Shown here piece after piece: positions 50,996 through 60,188 of a stretch of 64,000 bases of DNA. The translations under genes and the position numbers were made by a program. Positions within the stretch are counted from its first letter, which is position 1; each line of letters begins with the position of its first letter. The notes under the pieces are model-generated. The model made no database searches. It saw nothing but the letters and a program-made list of their open reading frames with translations, and was not told where the DNA came from. The DNA is taken from contig NZ_JANRKL010000048.1 of NCBI RefSeq assembly GCF_033763495.1, positions 1 through 64,000 on the forward strand. Reading direction: 5' to 3'. Source of the DNA: Haliscomenobacter sp033763495. Its GTDB lineage: Bacteria; Bacteroidota; Bacteroidia; Chitinophagales; Saprospiraceae.

Positions 50996-51681
50996 ACAAT
51001 TGAGGCTAATTTTACGCCACGACTCCAGTTCCAATACCCATACCCAGCATTGATCAAATAAGCCGACCACATCAGGATCATCAAAGGTCCTTCGGCGCTG
51101 CCATTGGCCGTGCGGATGCCCCACATCAAAACAGTGAATACATTGAGCAAAATGTACAAAAGCCATTGCTCTCGATATCGGTACATCATCAGGATGGTGG
51201 CGATGATGGACAAAACATTGGTGGTAGCATCAATGTATGGCGTGTTTTGTTCTGGGTTTAAAGCCAATGCATAACCCATTCCAGCAATACTCAGCAAACA
51301 TATGAGCAAGGTCAGGATGATCCACCTCAGATTCAGGGCGCGCATTTGAACGTAGGCACCATCCAGTTTGGGTTTCCAGAGCAGGTAGCCCAAGATATTG
51401 GTAGGGACAAAAAAGAAAAGATTGAGGTAGGCCTCGCCGAATAGATGATTATTGTAAGCCAGATAGGCGTAAGCCAGAGAGTTGTACATGCCAAAGCTGT
51501 AAGTCCATACATTGCCTTTTGCAGCGAGAAGTACACAAAACACACCAGATAAAAAGATACTGAAGTCAAAAAGTGAGTTTTTCCAAAGAATACAAAGGGT
51601 GATGGCAATGGCGGTGAAAAAGAGGAACCAGAGGATTTCGTAGGTGTTCCAGCGATGAGGAGTATGGGTCTTTGGTGTCAT
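50992..51681 (-). CDS. pnuC: PnuC-family nicotinamide riboside transporter
   Basis: A 229-residue inner-membrane protein with seven hydrophobic segments. PnuC motifs are visible: WNTYEILWFLFFTAIAI, LAAKGNVWTYSFGMYNSLAYAYLAY, given here split, and TTNVLSIIATILMMYRYREQW. PnuC proteins import nicotinamide riboside, which is trapped by phosphorylation. The overlap with nadR (ATGA) fits import and phosphorylation by one unit. Upstream is the terminator of the metalloprotease gene. Confidence 0.93.
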   Translation of the reverse strand: MTPKTHTPHRWNTYEILWFLFFTAIAITLCILWKNSLFDFSIFLSGVFCVLLAAKGNVWTYSFGMYNSLAYAYLAYNNHLFGEAYLNLFFFVPTNILGYLLWKPKLDGAYVQMRALNLRWIILTLLICLLSIAGMGYALALNPEQNTPYIDATTNVLSIIATILMMYRYREQWLLYILLNVFTVLMWGIRTANGSAEGPLMILMWSAYLINAGYGYWNWSRGVKLASIV

Positions 51682-51713
51682 GGGAAATAGTTGGCTGCCA
51701 AAAATCTAAAAAT

Positions 51714-51746
51714 CACCTCCCGAAAGATTCAAACTTTCGGGAGGTG
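51714..51746 (-). terminator. Intrinsic terminator of the metalloprotease gene
   Basis: CACCTCCCGAAAG (51714-51726) pairs perfectly over 13 bases with CTTTCGGGAGGTG (51734-51746). On the minus strand it is followed by a T-rich tail (ATTTTTAGATTTTT), so it should end transcription from the metalloprotease before pnuC. Confidence 0.8.
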
Positions 51747-51768
51747 GGAGCAAAGAACGTATGTTTTA

Positions 51769-54312
51769 TTACTTCGGATGAAGTGCCGAATCCAAACGAT
51801 TCGCCACATCCTCCAAATGATATCTCGTCAGTTTATCCGGTGCTGCACCAATAGCCGCCTTGATTTCCGACAACAAAGACTCCAATTGCCCACGGGTGAT
51901 GGAAGGCAAGTCGGTGGTTTTTAGATCAACGCGAAGGATGTTTGAGCCATAAGCACCTCCTGCTGGTACGTATTGGATGGTTGCGGGATCTTTGGGGGCC
52001 AGGTAAGTAATGGCTTTTTCCACAAAGACCTTTTGCAGGTTACGACGGTAGATGTCGATGGCTTTTTGGCTTTTCAACTCTGACCAAATGCTGGAGCGCA
52101 AATCGGTCATCATTTCATCCAGGGTGTAATTGCCATCTTTACCAGTCTCCAACAAGCGAGCGATGCGACTACCCGACAACAAGTTGTTCAGGGTGCTTTC
52201 TTGCAATTTTTTTATTGCGTCCACACCTGCATCAGGCCGGATTTTGTTCAAAATATTGCCTTCCATTAGCCAGGTTGGCGTTTCAAACAAATGGCTGCTC
52301 AAAAAGGCCATGGCTTCTTTTTGACGGTCTTTGGGCACTGCTTCAAATACGGCTCCGGCCATATCGTAAGTTTTAGGCGTATCGTAAATGCCCCCTACGT
52401 TTTTGGTGACATGGCCCAGATAACGGTTGAACTGGCCGACCACATTGTTGTACAGTTCTTCCAATTCGGAATAACTCTCACCATTTTCTTTGCTCCACTC
52501 GGGCAGGTTTGGCAGGATGCGCTTGAGGTTTTTAACCCCATATTCCGAGGCCTTCATGGAATTGTCGCTCAAGTCTTCAGTTTGATATCGTGGGTCGTTG
52601 GGGCTCACTTCGGTGCCGAAGGCCAGGCGTGGATTTTTTACCTTTTCTTTGGTCAGGTCATTGAGCAATTTTTTCTCCTCCTCATCACTTTTTGCATCAA
52701 CGAAGTACTTGTAGCCCCATTCGATGGCCCAGATATCGTAGTCGCCAATGCGGGGAAAAAAGTCAGTGACCCCATCTTCTGGTTGAGCTACGTAGTTGAA
52801 ACGAGCATAATCCATGATGGAGGAGGTATGGCCGTTTTGAGCTACCCAGGCTTTGTCCCGGAGTTTTTCAACTGGTGTGGCTGAGCTGGCACCCATGTTG
52901 TGGCGCAGGCCCAGGGTATGCCCGACCTCATGAGAAGACACAAAACGCACCAACTGGCCCATCAGTTCATCGTCAAAATCTTTTTTGCGTGCTCTCGGAT
53001 CGCTGGCCGCGGTTTGAATCAGGTACCAGTTGCGTACAAGGCGCATCACGTTGTGGTACCAACCAATGTGGCTTTCCAGAATTTCGCCAGAACGTGGGTC
53101 GTGGACATTGGGGCCGTAAGCATTTTGGATATCAGCAGCGAAGTAACGGATCACCGAAAACCGCGCATCCTCCAGACTCATAGTGGTATCTTGCTCGGGC
53201 CAGTATTCGCCCCGGATGGCATTTTTCCAGCCCGCTTTTTCAAAAGCTTTTTGCCAATCGTCTACCCCTTGTTTGAGGTATTTCCGCCATTTGAGGGGAG
53301 TAGCAGGGTCGATGTAATAAACGATAGGCTTAGCTGGTTCAATGAGTTCGCCGCGCTTTTGTTTTTGGGCATCTGCAGCATTTTTGGGCTCCAGGCGCCA
53401 GCGTACGGCGATTTGTTCTGCGTCAGCCTTTTGGGATTCTTCTTCAAAAGTGCCGTACCCGGTCGAGAAATACCCCACCCTTGGGTCAAAATGCCGGACC
53501 CGCATTGGCTTTTTAGGCAAAATGATCATTGAGGTATTGAACTCCATGGTCACTACCCCTGCATCAACTCCGGCGGGCAGGAAGGTCCCGATTTGGGGAG
53601 TTGGTGTAAGGGAGAGCGTTGGAGATTGTGAACCAAAGGTTTTTACCGTACGAATTTCAGTATTGATCGGGTAGGTACGAATGCTTTGAATATAGGAACG
53701 GTCAGCTTTGAAGTCAGAAATTTTGAGCAATTGCTTGGTAATCGGACTCAAAGAAAAAACCTGATTGTCGCCTTTGAAAAAATCGGTGACCTCAATGACA
53801 ACCGAAGTGTCTTTGCGGATCGATTTGATGTCAAAGGAAGCTACGATTGGATCAGCGCTGGAATTTTTTACGGCCTTAAAAATGGGCTTGGTACTATCCG
53901 GGCTGACGATGATTTGGGTGATGGACCGCAAAAATACTTTGTTGTCGGGGCCGCGTTCCCAGGCAATCACCTGGCGGTTTACTTCTTCACCTCCGAAAAT
54001 TCCACCGCCTGCTGCGGTTTTGGAATAACGAGTGACAGTCATGATTTCCCGTTTAAAAATGCTATCCGGGATTTCGAAGAACCATTTGTCTTCTACTTTG
54101 TGCACATTCAGCAAACCTTTGCTACTGATGGCTTTGTCGGTGATGACTTCTTTAAAAGGTTTTGGCCCGGGTTTGGGCGTTTCTTTGGGGGCGGCAGTTC
54201 CAGGAGTTCCAGGTGTTGCCGGGGCATCCGGTTTTTTGTCCTGTGCGAAACAGAAGCTTACCGTGAGCATGAACAGTAAGCTGAGGAGGGTCAATCGGGT
54301 CATGAATTGCAT
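51769..54312 (-). CDS. Secreted zinc metalloprotease (DUF4953/DUF5117 type)
   Basis: An 847-residue exported protein (signal peptide to about LTVSFCFAQ), followed by a Pro/Ala/Gly/Thr-rich linker (PDAPATPGTPGTAAPKET). The middle matches DUF5117-type beta domains, and the zinc site HEVGHTLGLRHNM lies at about residues 461-473, the extended HExxHxxGxxH motif of metzincins. The C-terminal domain is helical. Members are found in the periplasm or outer membrane of Bacteroidota; the substrate is unknown. Two start codons (Met1 and Met4) are both possible. Confidence 0.9.
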   Translation of the reverse strand: MQFMTRLTLLSLLFMLTVSFCFAQDKKPDAPATPGTPGTAAPKETPKPGPKPFKEVITDKAISSKGLLNVHKVEDKWFFEIPDSIFKREIMTVTRYSKTAAGGGIFGGEEVNRQVIAWERGPDNKVFLRSITQIIVSPDSTKPIFKAVKNSSADPIVASFDIKSIRKDTSVVIEVTDFFKGDNQVFSLSPITKQLLKISDFKADRSYIQSIRTYPINTEIRTVKTFGSQSPTLSLTPTPQIGTFLPAGVDAGVVTMEFNTSMIILPKKPMRVRHFDPRVGYFSTGYGTFEEESQKADAEQIAVRWRLEPKNAADAQKQKRGELIEPAKPIVYYIDPATPLKWRKYLKQGVDDWQKAFEKAGWKNAIRGEYWPEQDTTMSLEDARFSVIRYFAADIQNAYGPNVHDPRSGEILESHIGWYHNVMRLVRNWYLIQTAASDPRARKKDFDDELMGQLVRFVSSHEVGHTLGLRHNMGASSATPVEKLRDKAWVAQNGHTSSIMDYARFNYVAQPEDGVTDFFPRIGDYDIWAIEWGYKYFVDAKSDEEEKKLLNDLTKEKVKNPRLAFGTEVSPNDPRYQTEDLSDNSMKASEYGVKNLKRILPNLPEWSKENGESYSELEELYNNVVGQFNRYLGHVTKNVGGIYDTPKTYDMAGAVFEAVPKDRQKEAMAFLSSHLFETPTWLMEGNILNKIRPDAGVDAIKKLQESTLNNLLSGSRIARLLETGKDGNYTLDEMMTDLRSSIWSELKSQKAIDIYRRNLQKVFVEKAITYLAPKDPATIQYVPAGGAYGSNILRVDLKTTDLPSITRGQLESLLSEIKAAIGAAPDKLTRYHLEDVANRLDSALHPK

Positions 54313-54487
54313 GATGACATTTGGTTAAGTAAATAAGCTGGTCATAAGCCAGGTGTAAGTAGGTTCTTTACAAGCTGCAGGCAAGAAAGATAAAGAGACT
54401 TGTGAAAAAAAACAGAAAAAAGGCTATAAAATGCTGACTAAACCAAGGAAAATCAGCATAAAAAAGGGAAAACCAGGCAGAAAAGTG

Positions 54488-55339
54488 TTATAAACCAGTA
54501 GAAACGGCAGTAACCGTGAAGGATTGGGCCAGATTTTGTAGGATTTTTTGACTGATTTGGGCCGGAGTATCACTGTTGACATTTACGGTTTGGAACCAAT
54601 AGGCATAGTCCACATCCATCAGAACATTGAGGTTGTATCCACGTTGGAGCTTAATTGGGCTGAAGGATACTTCAACAGTCCGCAGGTTGGCGCTTCCACT
54701 GATTTTGACATCAACGGTATCTTTGGCATAATACAAGGCTCGAGTAAAAACGTAACCATTTTGTGCACCCAGGTACATGCCATCGTATACGCTGCTGCGC
54801 ATGGAGTGATCGCTGGGTAAGCGCAAGGGGTTGGCCTGGTTCATTTCTCCATTTACGCCAACAGTAAAGCGTATGCGATTGATGGTGGCGGTATCCCGGT
54901 AGGATTGGATGTACATGTCGGCTTGGCCAATCCCCCGAGCGAGGCCAAAGCTGTTGGGTATACTGGTTTTTACAGTATCTCCAGCCGTTTTTTCCAAGTA
55001 TACATCCAGGGGCTCCTGGACATCAATTACCTTGTTGCCAATTGAAAGCACCTGAAAGTTGGAAAGGTAAAAACGGAGGTCCCGAAACCCAAAAGTATTG
55101 CCTGAACCATCGGTAAAAATAGGTTGATTGTAGACTATGGCTGCAGTGCCGTACTTGTGGGTAAGGCGAATGCGTACTCCTGGATATTCGCAACATCCAT
55201 CGCAGGGTTTATCGGCACCCAGGTCAAAATTATTGGCTAAGGCATCGTTGCATCCTTCTTCACGGGTGGCACAAGTGGAAAAAAGTATACATAATCCAAA
55301 CAGGATTCCCAACTGCACAAACTTCAACATTTTTTTCAT
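54488..55339 (-). CDS. MbnP-like lipoprotein
   Basis: A 283-residue lipoprotein (lipobox LFSTC, then ATREEGCNDALANN) with a Cys-rich start (CDGCCEY) and a beta-sandwich body whose motif FGFRDLRFYLSNFQVLS fits the MbnP family. MbnP-type proteins are periplasmic and often paired with di-haem peroxidases in copper-related loci; here no such partner is nearby. A Cys-rich N terminus before the sandwich is unusual. The gene is 6 bases after the exonuclease stop on the same strand, so the two share a transcript. Confidence 0.82.
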   Translation of the reverse strand: MKKMLKFVQLGILFGLCILFSTCATREEGCNDALANNFDLGADKPCDGCCEYPGVRIRLTHKYGTAAIVYNQPIFTDGSGNTFGFRDLRFYLSNFQVLSIGNKVIDVQEPLDVYLEKTAGDTVKTSIPNSFGLARGIGQADMYIQSYRDTATINRIRFTVGVNGEMNQANPLRLPSDHSMRSSVYDGMYLGAQNGYVFTRALYYAKDTVDVKISGSANLRTVEVSFSPIKLQRGYNLNVLMDVDYAYWFQTVNVNSDTPAQISQKILQNLAQSFTVTAVSTGL

Positions 55340-55345
55340 GTTAGT

Positions 55346-56191
55346 TTACTCCTTGTTTCCGTTTTCGTCTTTACCCTTCAGCCCCTTTTCGTAATCACGT
55401 ACCAGTTTTTTGACCATCTGTTTGACCTGGGAGGTGAACTCCTTGTTGAGGATCCAATTGTAGTACTGGCGGTCTTCGTAAAGGGTTTCACCGACTGGTT
55501 TATTGATGTATTTGCCAAAATTGAACACAATGTCTCCATTGACATCGGCACGTAGTTTTTGGGTGGCATCTACAAAACGATTGTCGTTGGTAAATTCGTG
55601 CAAAGATTGTACATCGTTTTTCACGGGAGCCTCCAGGATGTTGCCATCCTCATCTCGGTAATCTACTCCTTCGTATTTGCCCAATTGGCCGACGAACACA
55701 TCAATAGTAGCACGTACATCGGCCATGGCGTCATGAGCTTCATCGTGGTCTTTGTCGCAATAGAACTTAAGTGCGGCCTTGAGGGTGCGGGGCTCCATTT
55801 TGTAAAAAATTCGTTGCACATCAATCATCCTGCGCTTGCTGATGTCGAACTCCATCCCCACCCGGGCAAATTCTTCCATCAACATGGGAATGTCAAAACG
55901 GGTGGAATTGTAGCCAGCCAAATCGGCATTGCCAATAAAATCCCAGATTTTTTGGGCCAATTGTTGGAAGGTAGGCTTATTGGCTACGTCCTTGGGCTGA
56001 ATGCCGTGCACCAACATCGCTTCCAAGGAAATAGGAATACCCGGATTGATCATCAGAGAAAGCTCCTGGGGTTCGCGACCATCTTTGGGGTATTTGATGA
56101 TGGCAATTTGTACAATGCGGTCGCGCACTACATTGAGGCCAGTTGCTTCGATATCGAAAAAACAAAGATCACGTTCTAGATTCAGATCCAT
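55346..56191 (-). CDS. DnaQ-type 3'-5' exonuclease
   Basis: A 281-residue exonuclease with the DEDDh motifs: FFDIEATGL, GYNSTRFDIPML and AHDAMADVRAT with the conserved His-Asp. The C-terminal 100 residues, ending in a basic helix (KGLKGKDENGN), form an extra domain seen in Bacteroidota DnaQ paralogues. It probably trims or repairs DNA or RNA ends rather than acting as the replicative proofreading subunit. First gene of a two-gene unit with the MbnP-like gene. Confidence 0.9.
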   Translation of the reverse strand: MDLNLERDLCFFDIEATGLNVVRDRIVQIAIIKYPKDGREPQELSLMINPGIPISLEAMLVHGIQPKDVANKPTFQQLAQKIWDFIGNADLAGYNSTRFDIPMLMEEFARVGMEFDISKRRMIDVQRIFYKMEPRTLKAALKFYCDKDHDEAHDAMADVRATIDVFVGQLGKYEGVDYRDEDGNILEAPVKNDVQSLHEFTNDNRFVDATQKLRADVNGDIVFNFGKYINKPVGETLYEDRQYYNWILNKEFTSQVKQMVKKLVRDYEKGLKGKDENGNKE

Positions 56192-56204
56192 TTTTTGAGA
56201 GATA

Positions 56205-56286
56205 AAAGAGGATAGATGAGAGATGAAAGATGAAAGGTGGTTTTGTGTTACCCGCTTTCATCTATCATCATTCATCTATCATCTTT
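56205..56286. repeat. Imperfect hairpin of ATGA-like microrepeats
   Basis: Arms 56205-56236 and 56255-56286 are complementary at 28 of 32 bases. Both are built from GATGA/GATAGATGA microrepeats, like the outer arms at 5532-5614. The right arm contains the last codons and stop (TGA at 56272-56274) of apbE. It separates apbE from the exonuclease gene on the same strand. Confidence 0.85.
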
Positions 56287-57309
56287 AAATTTTGAAGTAT
56301 ATTTTACCAGCATGGCCCCCTTTGGATCGCCATAAATGAAATACGCCTCCAAGTTAGGCAGAGATTCGATCAGTGCCAAACCTTTTTCCAAACCCAGCAC
56401 CATACAAACAGTGGCATATGCATCGGCAGTCATGGCATCGGGAGCGATGACGGTGGCACTCAACAGTTTGCTGCGTTCGGGAAAACCGGTCTTAGGGTTG
56501 AGGGTATGGCTGTATTTTACTCCTTTTACAGAGTAGTATTTGCGGTAATTGCCCGAGGTTGCCAGGGCTTGATTGTGAAGGGGCACCGTTGTTTGGATGT
56601 CAGTACTTTCGGCGCCTTCTTTGGGGGTGGTGATGCCCAGTACCCAATCTTTGCCCTGTGGGTTTCGTCCTTTGGCCAAAACCTCGCCACCAATGTCGAT
56701 CAAATAATTATAAATCTTTTTAGCTTCTAAAACCCGACCCAATTCATCAACTGCATAACCTGGCGCTATGGCGTTAAAATCCAATTTGATGCCCGGCATT
56801 TGTTTGCGAATGAGCACTGAGTCCCCACGAGTGGTCCAGTTGAGTTTGGACATGCCAACCAAATCGAGCAAGGCTTTGATGGTTGTACTATCCACCTCTG
56901 TGACGGGTTTGGAACCAGTGTACCCAAAACCCCAATAGTTCACCAATGGAGCTACAGTAGGATCAAATGCGCCTTTGCTGCTGCGGTACACTTCGGCACT
57001 TTTATTCAAGTTGGCCAAAAAATGCCGTGCCCTCAGGGGTATATTGAATTGAATTGCCGTGGATTGGTTAAAAGCAGAGATCAGTGAGGTGCTGTCGTAA
57101 GTGGATAACTCCGCATTCAGCTCAGCCAGGCTTTTTTCAACCTCGGACTGAATGTTGAGGTTCAAGCTGTCTTGATAAGTGATGCGGTAATAAGTACCCA
57201 TCGTCTGACCTTCAATCATCAGATACCCCTTGTCCTGATCTTTTTTTTGCTCTGGATTATTGCAGGCGAAAAAAAGCAGCATACTTCCAAAAAAGAGGAT
57301 GTGTCTCAT
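56272..57309 (-). CDS. apbE: FAD:protein FMN transferase (ApbE)
   Basis: A 345-residue lipoprotein (lipobox FFACN) of the ApbE family, which attaches FMN to Thr residues of target proteins, usually in Na+-translocating NADH dehydrogenase or other respiratory complexes. Motifs are visible: MGTYYRITYQ, NAIAPGYAVDELGRVL, DIGGEVLAKGRNPQGKDW, KYSHTLNPKTGFP and DAMTADAYATVCMVLG. No flavinylated target protein is encoded in the window. The last residues (KDDR) and stop are supplied by the hairpin at 56205-56286. Directly adjacent to doxX. Confidence 0.94.
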   Translation of the reverse strand: MRHILFFGSMLLFFACNNPEQKKDQDKGYLMIEGQTMGTYYRITYQDSLNLNIQSEVEKSLAELNAELSTYDSTSLISAFNQSTAIQFNIPLRARHFLANLNKSAEVYRSSKGAFDPTVAPLVNYWGFGYTGSKPVTEVDSTTIKALLDLVGMSKLNWTTRGDSVLIRKQMPGIKLDFNAIAPGYAVDELGRVLEAKKIYNYLIDIGGEVLAKGRNPQGKDWVLGITTPKEGAESTDIQTTVPLHNQALATSGNYRKYYSVKGVKYSHTLNPKTGFPERSKLLSATVIAPDAMTADAYATVCMVLGLEKGLALIESLPNLEAYFIYGDPKGAMLVKYTSKFKDDR

Positions 57310-57711
57310 TTAGTCCAACGATTTACGGATTTGGGCATCCAAGGAGTACCAGCCGGGGCCCATCAGAAAAATGACCACATAGGGCACCAGGTAAGTAATG
57401 GCGTGCTCGCGTTCCACAAAGGGTTGGCCATCGTGCCCGTAGGTAATGGCCATGATCATGTTGAAAATAAGTGGAATACAGGCCAGGCGGGTATACAAAC
57501 CCAAAGCGATTAAAGCTGCGCAAAACACTTCCGCGAATACACAAAGAGCCAAGGTTGCCTGATCCCCAATACCAAAAGGATCGAGAAACTGCACCGGATT
57601 TTCAGTCAGTAGTTGCAAAAATTTGCTTTTTCCCCATAGGCCCATCATCAGCCCACCAAAAGCCAATCTTAGCAAAAGCAAGGCTAAATCGTAATTTCTT
57701 GCAGTTTTCAT
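57310..57711 (-). CDS. DoxX-family membrane protein
   Basis: A 133-residue protein with four hydrophobic segments and the DoxX motif (LLLLRLAFGGLMMGLWGKSKF, then FAEVFCAALIALGLYTRLACIPL). The family is often tied to quinone or thiosulfate oxidation or to redox stress, though the function of most members is unknown. The gene directly abuts apbE, so both are in one transcript. Confidence 0.88.
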   Translation of the reverse strand: MKTARNYDLALLLLRLAFGGLMMGLWGKSKFLQLLTENPVQFLDPFGIGDQATLALCVFAEVFCAALIALGLYTRLACIPLIFNMIMAITYGHDGQPFVEREHAITYLVPYVVIFLMGPGWYSLDAQIRKSLD

Positions 57712-57820
57712 TTCGCTTTGAGTAAATTTGACCCGCCTAAGTAGTGGGGCAAAAATAAGGTTAAAGCGGGAGGTTTTTCATTTGCTTCCCAATTTTAGCC
57801 AATATATTCCAATTTTAAGC

Positions 57821-59398
57821 ATGCAAGGTATTCGACTCAATGACAATTTTCTCTATTTCTGCGCTGCTTTTTTGCTGCTGGTCGGATATCTTTTGAATCT
57901 GGGCCTACAACCACTGTACCTGGAAGAACCGCGCCGGACCATCGTGGCCATGGAATTGCTGGCCAATCAAAACGGCTGGGTGCCCACCCTGATTGGAGAA
58001 TACTATTACAACAAACCACCACTGTACAATTGGTTGCTGATTGCTTTTGGTAATCTTTTTGGCGGATTCAACGAGTTTGGACTGCGATTGCCTACTGTCT
58101 TGTCCAGTTTTGGTATTGCCGGATTGATGTATGTTGCCGCTAAGCGGTATTGGCAGGATACTTCTACAGCAATACTGGGTGCCTTGTTGTTTTTGACCGC
58201 AGCAGGCGTTTTGTTGTTCTTTTCGATGTTGGCGGAGATTGATTTGTTTTATTCCCTGATTGTGTTTGCTGGCATTTTGACCATTTATCATTTTGGAGAA
58301 AAAGAGCGTTACTGGCCCTTGTTTTTGTTGGTATACCTGAGTTGTGCATTAGGGGTATTGACCAAGGGCTTGCCTTCTTTTGTGTTTACAGCAGTATCTT
58401 TATTGGTGTATTTTATAGACAAAAAGCGCTTTAAGGTACTGTTCTATCCTGCGCACTTTGCAGGCATTGCGTTACTGGGCGTCCTGCTTTTCGCTTATTA
58501 TCACCAATACGCCCAATACCATGATCTAAGTCGGGTTTGGACACGAATGCTCACCGAATCTGGAGATCGAACGGTGGTTAGTAACTCATTTGGTGATTTT
58601 GTAAGTCATTTGCTGCTTTTTCCTTTGAACTGGATTGGAGACATGGCCCCGGCCAGTTTTTTGCTGCTTTTTTTGTGGCGGAAGGACTGGAAATCGGTTT
58701 TGTTCCAGCAAAATTCCTTGGTGCGTTTCTGCACCCTGATGTTGCTGTTCAATGCACTCCCTTATTGGATTTCACCGGGTACCCGGATGCGTTATGTGTA
58801 CATGTTGTACCCGCTGGCTTGCCTGATTTTGGCTTGGGGGTATGCACAGCGGGCTGCTGCGCCTGAGTGGGCAAAAGGGGGCTTTCGCAGCCTGGTTTTA
58901 TTGGTTTTATTTATTCTGGCTTTGGGCGCCTGGGTATTGCCCTGGTTGCCAGAATTGCAATTTATGCGCAGCAGCACTTTCGCCTGGGCTTTGGGTACTT
59001 CCACAATTATGGGCCTGTTCACCTGGTTGGTTTGGCAAAAGCCACAGATTGCCTTGCCTTTCTTGCTGCTTGCTTTTGCCTGCATTCGGATTGTATTCGA
59101 TGTGACGGTATTGCCCCAGCGCAATGACGAAAGTGGTGCCCAGCGAGACCGGGCCCTGGCTCAAAAAATTGATCGCATCGTGGGCGACGCGCCCCTCTAC
59201 ACGGCCTACCAGGAAAAAGTGGTGGCCTATACAACGATTGTGTATTTAAACCGTTTGCGTCCCCATGTGGTCCAACGCAAAGATCATTTGAAAAAGGGTG
59301 CCTTCTATCTGGTACCGCTAAGACGAGCCCCAAAAAACGTGGAAATTCTACTGACTACGGTATATGGAGGCAAGACAAAAGCACTGATTAAGTTATGA
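57821..59398 (+). CDS. GT-C (ArnT/PMT-like) glycosyltransferase
   Basis: A 525-residue integral membrane protein with about 11 hydrophobic segments. An acidic motif in the first outer loop (LYLEEPRRTIVAMEL) and YYYNKPPLYNW, both typical of the glycosyltransferase 39 (ArnT/PMT) family, point to transfer of sugars from a lipid-linked donor in the periplasm. The start at 57821 is chosen because the hydrophobic start of the family begins near it. It overlaps the FkbM gene by 4 bases, so the two are co-transcribed. Confidence 0.88.
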   Translation: MQGIRLNDNFLYFCAAFLLLVGYLLNLGLQPLYLEEPRRTIVAMELLANQNGWVPTLIGEYYYNKPPLYNWLLIAFGNLFGGFNEFGLRLPTVLSSFGIAGLMYVAAKRYWQDTSTAILGALLFLTAAGVLLFFSMLAEIDLFYSLIVFAGILTIYHFGEKERYWPLFLLVYLSCALGVLTKGLPSFVFTAVSLLVYFIDKKRFKVLFYPAHFAGIALLGVLLFAYYHQYAQYHDLSRVWTRMLTESGDRTVVSNSFGDFVSHLLLFPLNWIGDMAPASFLLLFLWRKDWKSVLFQQNSLVRFCTLMLLFNALPYWISPGTRMRYVYMLYPLACLILAWGYAQRAAAPEWAKGGFRSLVLLVLFILALGAWVLPWLPELQFMRSSTFAWALGTSTIMGLFTWLVWQKPQIALPFLLLAFACIRIVFDVTVLPQRNDESGAQRDRALAQKIDRIVGDAPLYTAYQEKVVAYTTIVYLNRLRPHVVQRKDHLKKGAFYLVPLRRAPKNVEILLTTVYGGKTKALIKL

Positions 59399-60114
59399 AA
59401 GAAGCCATCAAACAACTCCTTAAAAAACTGCCGATTGCCTTTACGCAGAACCAGCGTTATGATCGCCAAACCAGAGCGGTGATTCAAAAGGTTTGCAAAG
59501 TTGATAGTACTTGTGTAGATGTTGGTTGCCATAAGGGTGAAGTATTGGATGTGATGTTGCAGGCAGCGCCACAGGGTAAACATTATGGATTTGAACCTAT
59601 TCCATTGATGTTTCAGGCCTTAAAAGCCAAGTACCAGGGGCAAAATTGTGAAATTTTGGACATTGCCCTGAGCAATCAGACTGGTGAAGCCACCTTCAAC
59701 TATGTCGTATCCAACCCATCCTACAGTGGTTTGCAAAAGCGCAAATACGATCGGGAAGGGGAAGAAGATACCAGCATTACGGTACGTACGGCCAAACTAG
59801 ACGAGGTTTTGACAGCAGATCAAAAAGTGAATCTGATCAAAATAGATGTGGAAGGTGGGGAAATGTTGGTATTGGAGGGAGCAAAACAAACCTTGCTTCA
59901 AAAGCGTCCGGTAGTTTTGTTCGAGCATGGTTTGGGGGCTTCCGATTATTATGGTGCTGGACCGGAGCAAGTTTTTAGCTATTTTGAAAGTTGTGGATAT
60001 ACCATAAGTACCTTACAAGGCTGGTTGAAGGGGGAGAGGCCTTTTGACCAAAAAAGCTTTGAGCGGCAATTTTTTGAAAAGTTGAATTATTTCTTCATCG
60101 CCTATCCGAAATGA
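59395..60114 (+). CDS. FkbM-family methyltransferase
   Basis: A 239-residue SAM-dependent methyltransferase. Family motifs are seen: STCVDVGCHKGEVLDVML, given in parts, and the catalytic-core block LIKIDVEGGEMLVLEGA. FkbM proteins methylate hydroxyl groups, often on sugars of polysaccharides. It follows the GT-C gene with an ATGA overlap, and the sugar modified by it is not evident. Confidence 0.92.
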   Translation: MKEAIKQLLKKLPIAFTQNQRYDRQTRAVIQKVCKVDSTCVDVGCHKGEVLDVMLQAAPQGKHYGFEPIPLMFQALKAKYQGQNCEILDIALSNQTGEATFNYVVSNPSYSGLQKRKYDREGEEDTSITVRTAKLDEVLTADQKVNLIKIDVEGGEMLVLEGAKQTLLQKRPVVLFEHGLGASDYYGAGPEQVFSYFESCGYTISTLQGWLKGERPFDQKSFERQFFEKLNYFFIAYPK

Positions 60115-60188
60115 GCATAAAAAATTACCCTATCTTGGTGCCCGGGTAGTATTACATTCCCTCCATTTAACTTTAGTACAAACATCCA

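Noticed and set aside
50996..51166. N-terminal extension of NadR by 57 codons
   Set aside because: It would lie inside pnuC; the NMN adenylyltransferase motif begins at the Met encoded at 50995.
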